A DNA stretch of 33,287 nucleotides, from positions 1 to 33,287 of the forward strand of contig DATHAO010000005.1 of NCBI GenBank assembly GCA_035296625.1, written 5' to 3'. Below, in pieces: positions 1 through 7,089 of this stretch. The notes below the pieces were generated by a model. It had not been told where the DNA came from. It did not search any database and was given only the letters and a program-made list of their open reading frames with translations. The first letter of the stretch is position 1. Every line of letters starts with the position of its first letter. Made by a program: the position numbers and the translations under genes. This DNA is from DATCLS01 sp035296625 (lineage in GTDB: Bacteria > Actinomycetota > Acidimicrobiia > Acidimicrobiales > VFJN01).

Positions 1-210
1 GTCGTCGATGACATCGACGCCGCCCGCGACGACCTGATCCGCCGCGGCGTCGACGTCAGCGAGGTCTGGCACATCGACCCCGACAAGGGCCGCGTGTCCG
101 GCCCCGATCCGCAGCGCCGCTCCTACTTCAGCAGAGCGTCCTTCGCCGATCCCGACGGGAACAGCTGGCAGCTGCAGGAGATAAAGGAGCGACTTCCGGG
201 CCGGGTGTGA
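1..210 (+). CDS. VOC/glyoxalase-fold protein, C-terminal part
   Basis: The reading frame is open from the first base of the window and stops at TGA 208-210, so about 69 C-terminal residues are visible and the start lies outside. The end matches the last module of the vicinal-oxygen-chelate (glyoxalase/bleomycin-resistance/dioxygenase) fold: a helix (DIDAARDDLIRRGVDV), then a strand, then FADPDGNSWQLQE. The Asp-Pro-Asp-Gly-Asn turn followed by a strand ending in Glu is the family hallmark, and that final Glu is normally a metal ligand. The substrate cannot be told from this fragment. VOC proteins of this type are soluble, and many are uncharacterised stress or catabolic enzymes. The short ORF at 283-396 follows on the same strand. 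Confidence 0.8.
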   Translation, partial: VVDDIDAARDDLIRRGVDVSEVWHIDPDKGRVSGPDPQRRSYFSRASFADPDGNSWQLQEIKERLPGRV

Positions 211-282
211 GCTGGTCGCTGCACTGGAGACCCCGCCGACCGCGGCGGGATCTCATAGCCGATCCACCGTAAGGAGCTCGTC

Positions 283-396
283 ATGAGCATCGACACCGGC
301 TCTTCCAACAACGCCCCGGGTCGGAAGCGTGGTCCCGGACGCATTTCAGCGTCGATCGACGCAGCCCCAGCCACTGCCGCGTCGCCCCTCAGTTGA
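283..396 (+). CDS. Short unknown ORF (37 aa), possibly a truncated gene
   Basis: ATG at 283 is preceded by a good ribosome-binding site, AAGGAG, with a 6-nt spacer. The predicted product begins MSIDTGSSNNAPGRKRGPGR and ends after 37 residues. It has a basic Gly/Arg patch and no recognisable domain. Its last 8 bases overlap the 3' end of the convergent transporter gene. Two readings are possible: a real small protein co-transcribed with the upstream VOC gene, or the surviving 5' end of a longer gene whose remainder was replaced by the segment carrying the transporter. I cannot separate these and do not recognise the family. Confidence 0.3.
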   Translation: MSIDTGSSNNAPGRKRGPGRISASIDAAPATAASPLS

Positions 397-1255
397 GGGT
401 GATCATGATGACCCCGAGAGCGATGGCGGTTGCCGACGCCAACCTCGGGGCCAGGTGGCGTTCGGCCAAGACATGGGAGCCGAGAAGGACGCCAAGCACC
501 ACGCTCACCTCGCGCGCTGGCGCCACCGCACTGACCGGTGCCACGGTCAGCGCGCTGAGCACCAGCATGTAGGCCAGAGGTGACAGGACAGCGACGGCCA
601 GCACCTCGCGGCGGTAGGAGCGCCAGGTGTCTCGGACGGTCGCCCAGTCGCGGGCGACCCGCGGGCCAAGCAGAGCGACTCTCGCCAGGTCGGACGACCA
701 AGTCATCAGCAACGGCGCAATGCCGGCCACAGCGACGGCCTGCCTGTCCCACAGGGTGTAGAGCGCGATGAACACGCCTGCTCCCAGCCCGTGGGCCGCC
801 GTGCCCCACGTGCCGCCCCGGTTGGCAGGATCCGCCGCGGCTGCGAGCACGAGGACTCCGCCACTGGCCAAGCCGATCCCGACCCAGCCGTAGAGCCCGG
901 GGCGTTCGTCGAGCAACACCACGGCCCCAAAGGACGAGAGCAGGGGGCCGGTCCCCCGGGCGAGGGGGTACACGACAGACAGGTCGCCCTTGCGGTAGCC
1001 ACGCTGAAGGAGCGAGAAGTACCCGAGGTGCAACCCGCCGCTGCCGAGGATGAACACAGCTATCGAGAGGTCGAGGCTTGGCTTCGTCCACGCGAGGAAC
1101 GCAGCGACCACCGGCAGGTACAGGACCACGGACCCGACGCCGAACAGCCACAGGAACGCGGGCCCGGCGGCAGCACCGGCGCGCTTCGCGTGCAGGTTCC
1201 AGGTCGCGTGGGCGATTGCAGCGGCGAGGATGAATGTGAGGCTGACGGCGGTCAT
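389..1255 (-). CDS. DMT-superfamily (EamA) transporter
   Basis: This is a 288-residue, very hydrophobic protein with about ten predicted membrane helices arranged as two similar halves. That size and pattern are typical of EamA/RhaT drug/metabolite transporters in the cytoplasmic membrane. The first half contains AHATWNLHAKRAG and VYPLARGTGPLLSS; the second contains LSALTVAPVSAVAPAREVS followed by a last helix ending IALGVIMITLN. These resemble the conserved Pro/Ala-Arg positions of EamA repeats. The substrate is unknown; family members export amino acids, metabolites or drugs. The ATG start at 1255 has GGAGG 9 nt upstream, but the site sits inside a perfect small hairpin (see 1256-1270). It converges on the short ORF at 283 and has no obvious operon partner. 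Confidence 0.88.
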   Translation of the reverse strand: MTAVSLTFILAAAIAHATWNLHAKRAGAAAGPAFLWLFGVGSVVLYLPVVAAFLAWTKPSLDLSIAVFILGSGGLHLGYFSLLQRGYRKGDLSVVYPLARGTGPLLSSFGAVVLLDERPGLYGWVGIGLASGGVLVLAAAADPANRGGTWGTAAHGLGAGVFIALYTLWDRQAVAVAGIAPLLMTWSSDLARVALLGPRVARDWATVRDTWRSYRREVLAVAVLSPLAYMLVLSALTVAPVSAVAPAREVSVVLGVLLGSHVLAERHLAPRLASATAIALGVIMITLN

Positions 1256-1270
1256 CGGAGGCCACCTCCG
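1256..1270 (-). promoter_or_regulatory. Hairpin covering the Shine-Dalgarno of the EamA gene
   Basis: Six-base arms CGGAGG and CCTCCG are separated by three bases and lie directly before the ATG at 1255. On the minus-strand mRNA the 5' arm is the Shine-Dalgarno sequence and the 3' arm touches the start codon, so folding would hide the ribosome-binding site. The inverted repeat is seen directly; a regulatory role is inference. Confidence 0.35.
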
Positions 1271-2124
1271 CCCTGCTTGGGCGCGTCCCTTTCAGCCGCT
1301 CGAGCCTTTTGTGCCGTCAGGTGTGCGACCGTGGAGTCACGGTCATGGCGCCGCTCGGACCAGTCCCCCGGGACCCTGGTTATCTGGTGAGGAGGTGCGG
1401 GTTGAGGCGGAACCCTTGGCGCAACCACGAGCTGGACACACGGTAGATTCCGAGAGCCGACATCCGCCAACCCCGGGCGGTCATCCAGCGGACGGCCGAC
1501 GATCAGCCTGGCCAGGGCCGGTGTCGAGACATCGGGGTGCTCGAGTTCACCATCTCGCGACGGCCTCGCGATTAGCCGCTCGTCGCAGCGCTAACCGCAT
1601 CAAGGCGCCCGGACCTATGAACAATTGTGGCTCGTGGCCCATACGCCGACAGGCGCCGCCGGGGCGCACAAGTGTTGAATGGCGCGCCAGGACCAACGGA
1701 GTCCCAGCCACCATGACACCGAGTCCCCGCCGCGCAAGCGAAGGCCGTGTTCATCCAGGACTCCTCGGCACGTCGATTGCCAACTCGACACCGCCTCTTC
1801 GGCGACGGACTAGGAATCCGCCCGGCTGGCCCAAGCGTCGGCGCGGTCTGGGCGGGACACCTTCCACGCCGTCGTCGCGCGCCACGGCCGGCCGGATGGT
1901 CCGATGATCCGGATGCCGCCGGGTGTCCAGGCACCGGCAGGGCACCTCCCGATCCGTCCGCTCGCACCAGATGCTCCGGGTCCAGGTTCCGGCCCGGGGG
2001 GTCGCGGCCGGCTCGGCGCGGTCGGCGGCGACCGTCGCCGTCAGGCCGACGGTTCGGCGGGGGCCAACGTGTCCAGGGGCCGAGGAAACTGATCATCGCC
2101 CCAACTCGGTATAGCTCGTAGCTC
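1271..2124. other. Intergenic stretch without a convincing gene
   Basis: About 850 bases between the transporter and the promoter of the pseudokinase gene. Open frames exist on both strands (the longest about 174 codons on the minus strand, 1572-2096), but their translations are Arg/Pro/Gly-rich and show no domain or credible start. Composition is a little less GC-extreme around 1600-1700. An imperfect inverted repeat with TTAGC (1572-1576) and GCTAA (1590-1594) is present. I see no tRNA or repeat array. It may be decayed coding sequence or long regulatory DNA. Confidence 0.5.
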
Positions 2125-2154
2125 TTGACATCCTTCGTGCTCTTTCAGCATGCT
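2125..2154 (+). promoter_or_regulatory. Promoter of the pseudokinase gene
   Basis: A perfect -35 box TTGACA lies at 2125-2130, followed 18 nt later by a weak -10 box CATGCT at 2149-2154. Transcription would begin at about 2161-2162, which coincides with an in-frame ATG at 2162, so the message is probably leaderless. No Shine-Dalgarno sequence is visible before any of the three nearby ATGs (2150, 2162, 2168). Confidence 0.5.
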
Positions 2155-2161
2155 TCACTAC

Positions 2162-4469
2162 ATGAGCATGCAGGTGACCGTCGCGCTGGGAGACGACGGG
2201 CCGGTGGCGGTCAAGACCGCCACCACCCGTGGCGACAGGGAGCGGCTTCACGCCGAGGCCCGACGGTTGCGCCGAGCCGACCACCCGGGCGTGGTCACGC
2301 TGGTGTCGGCGCCGGCGGGTGTGTCGGGCGGCGACGGTGCGCCCTTCGACGGTGCAGCGGGCGACGGGACGGCCGCCCGCGATGCGGCAGGCGTCCGCGA
2401 GAGTGCGATGCCCGGCGAGGGTGCGGCGGTAGCGGTCCGGGGCGGGCTCGGCGAGCTCCGCACCCGCTACGCGGGCGACTCCCTCGAGCGCTGGACCGGA
2501 ACGCCCGCTCAGGCCGCCGGACTCTGCGCCGCCGTGGCCGCCACCGTCGCCGATCTCCACGCCATCGGCGTGGTGCACGGACGCATAGAGGCCGGCCACG
2601 TACTCGTCGGGGCCGACGGCCGTCCCCGGCTGTGCGGCTTCTCGCACGGCGACGGCGCCTCGCCGGCCGACGACGTCGACGCGCTCGGGCGGCTACTGGC
2701 CTCGCTCGTAGACCGGCCGGGCACCGGTCGCCCCGGAGCCGAGAGGCCAGCGCCGATCCCGTGGCGGCGCAGCGCCGCCGATCGCCGCCGCCTCGCCCCC
2801 GTCGTTGCCCGGGCCTGCGACCTCGTCCCCACACGCCGCCCCAGTGCCCGGGCGCTGGCGGAGGCCGTCCTCACCGCCGTCCCGTCGGCCGAGCTCCCGC
2901 CGCCCGCCCCCGCCGAGCCACCGACCCCCGAGCCCGCCAGACCCACCGACGTCGCCGGCGCGCCAACGGCACCGGGCGAGGCGACCCATCTGGTGCACAG
3001 CCATCATCCGGCGTCGGTCGACGGCGACCGATCGGAGGGCGTGGGGCAGGGCGATGCGGCGCCGGTCCTCGGCTTCCTCCAGCGGTCGGTCGCCAGCGGC
3101 AGCAGGCAGGTCGACGTTTGGGCGGCGAGCGAGACGGCGGCGCTCCGCCCGGGCGACCGCCCGTCGTCACTGCGACACTGGCTCGCGGCCACGTGCGACG
3201 GGACGGCGACCGGCCCGTCGGACGGCTCCGCCCCCGTGCCCCTCAGCCGGGCCGAGGGTGGAGGCGGTGCCGCGGACAGCGTCGAGCCGATCGCCTCGGC
3301 GGACGGCGACGCCGACGACGTGGTGGCGGAGCACGACGGGACCTCGGGCGACGCCGTCTCCCCGACCGTCGAGCGCGACGACGCCCGGGCGGACGGTGCG
3401 GGAGCCGGCGGTGCGTACCAGCCGAGCCGGCTCGACCTCGTGTGGGACGGTCACGTGCTCACCGGGGTGGGATCCCCCGACGACTCGCCCACGCCGGCAC
3501 CACGCGCCCCGGCGCCGACGACGGGGCCGGTCCCACTTCCCCGCCTGGGCGACATGCGGGCCCAGGGGTTCGGGTTGCCTCACCCGGCGTCCGGTCGGCC
3601 CCGCGGAACCGGGCGGCCCGTGCCGGCCGGCTGGCGCCGACCCCGACGATCCGGCGTGTTCGCCAACCCCTTCAGCGGAAGCAGCCGTCCAGGCCTCGAC
3701 GAGCCGGCCGCAGCCGGAGGCGGAGGCACCGTCCAGCTCGAGGAGCCGGCGGCGGGGCAGGGTGATGCCCGCCAGCGTGACGAGGCGACGACGGAGAGCA
3801 AAGCCGCGGAGGCCCGGCGCATCCCGACCGACGAACTCTGGGCGACCGGATCTCGAAGCGGGACCGACCGCACCCGCAGGCGGCGCGTCGCGGCCCACGC
3901 CGGGGCCGCCGGGCTCGTGGGCTTGGCGCTCGTGGCCGGGCGGGCTGGTGGCCACGCGCTCGACTGGGCGGGGCGACGGGGCACCGGACATCGATCCGGC
4001 GAACGGGTCCACGGAAGCTGTGAACGCCAGCTGCCGGGGGGTCGATCCGCCGGCGGCCGACATGGACCCGGACGCGTGCCCGGACGCCGGCACGATGGGT
4101 TGCCGGGCGGTCGATCCGCCTGCGGCGGAGGTCGACGGGGACGGGTGCCCGGACGCCGTCACGATCGACGGGCGGGAGGTCGCCGCCGCGGGCGCCCACT
4201 GGACGCTCGGGCAGCCCGGCGACCTCGCCGCCGTCGGCGACTGGGACTGCGACGGTGATTCCTCCCCGGCCCTGCTCCGCCCCGCCAGCGGGGCGGTGTT
4301 CGTCTTCCCGGGGTGGGCGCCCGCCGACCGGCCCGTGACGGTGGAACCCGCGGGCGCCGTGCCGGGCGGCACCGCCCTGCGCGCCCGGCCGACGGCCGGC
4401 GGCTGCCACGAGCTGGTGGTCGAGCGGGCCGGCGGCGACGCCGTCGTCGTGGCCGTGGAGCCGACGTGA
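2162..4469 (+). CDS. Membrane-anchored pseudokinase with repeat-containing outer domain (frameshifted in this sequence)
   Basis: Residues 1-230 resemble a Ser/Thr kinase fold: a beta-3 lysine in VAVKTA (K18), a possible alpha-C glutamate (E32), then HGRIEAGHVLV where kinases have HRDLKPENVLV, and CGFS where they have CDFG. The catalytic Asp, the Lys and Asn of the catalytic loop and the DFG Asp are all replaced, and the Gly-rich loop is absent, so this is a predicted pseudokinase. A long Pro/Ala/Asp-rich linker leads to a basic stretch and a short, weak hydrophobic segment (about residues 577-600). The rest continues only after a +1 frame change near 3966-3985: two 23-residue repeats with DxDxxxCPDA motifs, then GDWDCDGD and a beta-rich end. 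Reading GGGG at 3970-3973 as GGG restores one frame of about 768 residues. ATG 2162 is chosen from promoter spacing; 2150 is the alternative. The stop overlaps the LysM gene start. Confidence 0.65.
4032..4169 (+). repeat. Tandem 69-bp repeat, two copies
   Basis: Two adjacent 69-base units (4032-4100 and 4101-4169) encode 23-residue repeats. Both begin with Cys-Arg-x-Val-Asp-Pro-Pro-Ala-Ala and contain an acidic D/E-x-D-x-D-x-Cys-Pro-Asp-Ala core. The acidic spacing resembles calcium-binding loops such as thrombospondin type 3 or dockerin repeats, and each unit has two cysteines that could form disulfides outside the cell. The repeat is in the second frame of the frameshifted pseudokinase gene. 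Confidence 0.7.
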
Positions 4470-5518
4470 GGGCGGCCGCCACCAACGGTGCCGTGCGCCT
4501 GGCGTGCTGGTCGGCCTTCCTCGTCGTCACGCTCCGGCTGCTGCGCGGGCCGGCGTTCGGCGAGCTCGCCGTGCCGCTCGGGTCGCTCGACGCACTCGAC
4601 ACCTGGGCCGATCGCACCTCGCCCGCCGTCATGGCCCTCGCCGTCGTGCGTCTCGCCGCGCTCGCAGCGACCTGGTACCTGGTGGCCGCCACCGTCCTGG
4701 CCGTCGCCGCCGACATGATCGGGTGGCGCCCACTGCGGCGGCTGGCCGGCGCGGTCAGCCCGCCGCTCGTCCGCCACATCGCCACCCGCAGCGCCGGCGC
4801 GGGGCTGGCGGCCGGGGCGCTGCTTGCCGGCACGCCGCTGCCGCCCCCGCTGTCGGCTGCGCTCTCGTTCACCCCGGCCAGCGCCGCCGACCGACCCACG
4901 ACCGCGATGGAGACCGCCACGACGCAGTTGCTCGCGCCCGTCCCGGAGGCACCGGCGAGCGGGACGGCCACGATGACCCGGGGGCCGGTGCCTCCCCCGG
5001 CCAGCCACCTCGTCGCCGCGCCCATCGCTGCCGGCCCGGCCGCCCGCGAGACGGCGACCATGACCCGGACCAATCAGGCGCTCGGGGCCACGGCCACCGA
5101 TCCGGCCGCCGCACCGCCGGCCATCCCCCGAGCCGAAGCCGGACCCGGGGCCGAACCCGGACCTGGAGCCGCAGCCGGACCCGCAGCCAGAGCCGGGGCC
5201 GGGACCGGCAGCCCCGGCGAGACCGCCACCATGACACGCCGATCGGCGGCGCCGACAGCGGAAACGTCCACACATGACGCCGACTCCGGCCCCGATGCCG
5301 ACGCATCAGCTGCGGGCCCGCAGGAGGCTTGGATCGTCGAGCTGGGGGACTCATTCTGGTCGATCGCCGAGGACGTCCTCGGCGCCACGGTCGGCGATGC
5401 CGTGGTCGACCGGTACTGGCGGCGTCTCGTGGCGGCCAACCGGGACGGACTGCTCGACCCGGGCAACCCCGACCTGCTCGTGCCCGGCCAGCGGCTCCTC
5501 CTGCCGCCGCCGGGCTGA
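4466..5518 (+). CDS. Multi-pass membrane protein with C-terminal LysM domain
   Basis: A 350-residue protein. GTG at 4466 overlaps the upstream stop as GTGA, indicating translational coupling. Two or three hydrophobic helices occupy the first 125 residues (LACWSAFLVVTLRLL; VVRLAALAATWYLVAATVLA; AGAGLAAGALLAG). Next comes a roughly 160-residue Pro/Ala/Gly-rich linker holding three copies of a TATMTR motif. A LysM domain closes the protein: VELGDSFWSIAEDVLG, WRRLVAANRD, then PGNPDLLVPGQRLLLPPPG. LysM domains bind glycan chains with N-acetylglucosamine, usually peptidoglycan. Membrane helices plus LysM suggest a protein linking membrane to cell wall, and its partner is probably the pseudokinase encoded just upstream. 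The ligand and enzymatic role, if any, are unknown. Confidence 0.8.
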   Translation: MRAAATNGAVRLACWSAFLVVTLRLLRGPAFGELAVPLGSLDALDTWADRTSPAVMALAVVRLAALAATWYLVAATVLAVAADMIGWRPLRRLAGAVSPPLVRHIATRSAGAGLAAGALLAGTPLPPPLSAALSFTPASAADRPTTAMETATTQLLAPVPEAPASGTATMTRGPVPPPASHLVAAPIAAGPAARETATMTRTNQALGATATDPAAAPPAIPRAEAGPGAEPGPGAAAGPAARAGAGTGSPGETATMTRRSAAPTAETSTHDADSGPDADASAAGPQEAWIVELGDSFWSIAEDVLGATVGDAVVDRYWRRLVAANRDGLLDPGNPDLLVPGQRLLLPPPG

Positions 5519-5527
5519 CCGAACCGG

Positions 5528-5546
5528 GCCGACGGCAACCGTCGGC
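5528..5546. terminator. Bidirectional hairpin between convergent genes
   Basis: A perfect 8-bp stem, GCCGACGG and CCGTCGGC, closes a 3-nt loop (CAA). It lies in the 86-base gap between the 3' ends of the LysM gene and the carboxyltransferase gene. There is no T-tract, as is common in high-GC actinobacteria. Position and symmetry support termination in both directions. Confidence 0.55.
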
Positions 5547-5604
5547 GGGCGGACGGCGACCACCACCGGGCCGACAGGCGCCGGGCCGGAGCAAGCAGCA
5601 GCGC

Positions 5605-7062
5605 TCAGTCGACCAGCCAGCGGGATGTGGCCGCCGCGAAGCGGCGCTCGCGGTCGCCCACGACCGCCGTCTCCAACGCCGCCACCACGGCCCGTTCCAG
5701 GGCCGTCTGGCCCTCGGCGATGACCTCGTCGACGATGCCCAGCTCGACCATGTCGCGCGACGTCAGCTTGAGCAGGTCGGCCACCTCGGGCGCCGCCGCC
5801 GCGTCGCGCCGCAGGATGGCCGCCGCACCCTCCGGGGCGATGACCGTGAACACGGCGTGCTCGCTCATCAGCAGCCGGTCGGCGTAGGCCAGCGCCAGCG
5901 CCCCTCCGCTGCCACCCTCTCCCACGCACGCCGACACGATCGGCGTGGGGCAGGCGGCGAACGCCCGGAACGTGGTGGCGATCTCCCGGCCGATGCCCTC
6001 GGCCTCGGCCTCGGGCGACGGGTCGGCGCCGGGCGTGTCCACGAGGCTGACCACGGGCAGGCCCAGCCGGCCGGCCATCGCCACGGCACGCTGGGCGAGC
6101 CGGTAGCCGGCGGGCGCCGGCCGTCCCTCCTGCCAGTAGCGGTCGGTGGCGACCACGACGCAGCGCCGCTCGCCGATCGTGGCGAGCCCGGCCCGCACCG
6201 TCGGGTCGCCGCCACGGAGCTCGACCCACGACCGGCACAGGCGCGCCGCCCGGTCGATGCCCGTCGGCCGCCCGATCGCCCGGGCGCGCAGCACCTCGCC
6301 CCACGCCCCGGGCTCCCGCGGGTCGTCCCCCGTAGGCAGCGGGCGCGTCGGCAGCGGCCGGTGCCGCAGACCGAGGACCACCTCGACCCAGGCGGCGGCG
6401 TCGGCCAGGTCCACCAGCTCGTCGACGACCCCGTGCCGGTAGGCGCTGCGACCCGAGTGCGACCCGGGCGGGAGGTGCCCGCCGAGCGCGATCTCCGCGA
6501 CCCGGGGCCCGGCGAAGCCGATGACGGCGTCGGGCGGCGCGGCCCGCACGTCGACCAGCGACCCGTACGACGCGAGCACCCCGCCTGTGGTGGGCGAATC
6601 GTGGTAGGCGACCGACAGCAGCCCGGCCGCGGCGTGGCGCTCGGCCGCCGACGCGGTCCGGGCCAGCTGGACCAGCGCGACCATGCCCTCCTGGACCCGG
6701 GCCCCGCCGCTGCGGGTGTGCAGCACCATCGGCAGGCGCTCGGCCACCGCCCGGTCGTAGGCCCGCACGACCTTCTCGCCCGCCGCGGCTCCCATCGACC
6801 CGCCGATGACGTCGAAGCGCCCGTCGGCGAAGGCGTAGTCGCGGGTGCGCCCGGTGCGGACGGACTCGCCGTCGTGGACGCCCTTACCTGCGGCGTAGCC
6901 GGGGAAGCCCAGGGGGTCGCCGGCGACGAGGCCGGCGTCCCACTCCTCGACGACGGGATGGAACGGCATCGGGCCGGCAGTCTCGCGAACGCCGGTCACC
7001 GGCGACCAACGCCGGTCCATGTCACGCATCGGACGACCACGGTCGTCCGTGCACACGCCCAC
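5605..7062 (-). CDS. Acetyl-CoA carboxylase carboxyltransferase, fused beta and alpha subunits
   Basis: A 485-residue protein with two crotonase-like carboxyltransferase halves in the order AccD-like then AccA-like. The first half carries GGSMGAAAGEKVVRAYDRA and LHTRSGGARVQEGM; the second carries VDTPGADPSPEAEAEGIGR and ACVGEGGSGGALALAYADR, ending RLLMSEHAVFTVIAPEGAA. The Gly-Gly pairs are the oxyanion holes that hold acyl-CoA and carboxybiotin. The reaction moves CO2 from biotin to acetyl-CoA to make malonyl-CoA for fatty-acid synthesis in the cytoplasm. The four-Cys zinc finger of E. coli AccD is missing. No biotin carboxylase or carrier gene is nearby. Several starts are possible within the first 35 residues. 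It is transcribed in the same direction as hemW with a 27-base gap. Confidence 0.85.
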   Translation of the reverse strand: MGVCTDDRGRPMRDMDRRWSPVTGVRETAGPMPFHPVVEEWDAGLVAGDPLGFPGYAAGKGVHDGESVRTGRTRDYAFADGRFDVIGGSMGAAAGEKVVRAYDRAVAERLPMVLHTRSGGARVQEGMVALVQLARTASAAERHAAAGLLSVAYHDSPTTGGVLASYGSLVDVRAAPPDAVIGFAGPRVAEIALGGHLPPGSHSGRSAYRHGVVDELVDLADAAAWVEVVLGLRHRPLPTRPLPTGDDPREPGAWGEVLRARAIGRPTGIDRAARLCRSWVELRGGDPTVRAGLATIGERRCVVVATDRYWQEGRPAPAGYRLAQRAVAMAGRLGLPVVSLVDTPGADPSPEAEAEGIGREIATTFRAFAACPTPIVSACVGEGGSGGALALAYADRLLMSEHAVFTVIAPEGAAAILRRDAAAAPEVADLLKLTSRDMVELGIVDEVIAEGQTALERAVVAALETAVVGDRERRFAAATSRWLVD

Positions 7063-7089
7063 GAGGACCCGCGACCCAGCCAGGCCTTC

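Noticed and set aside
123..1265. Long minus-strand open frame (380 codons) over the EamA gene
   Set aside because: It is Arg/Pro-rich, has no hydrophobic helices or domain, and shadows the 288-residue transporter frame, which has clear family structure.
1572..1594. TTAGC-N13-GCTAA, at first sight like a CIRCE element
   Set aside because: Only five bases of each arm match, and the spacing is 13 and not 9; there is no heat-shock gene nearby.
1572..2096. A 174-codon minus-strand frame in the gene-poor gap
   Set aside because: No ribosome-binding site, no domain, strong Arg/Pro/Gly bias. It could be decayed sequence but I cannot support a gene.
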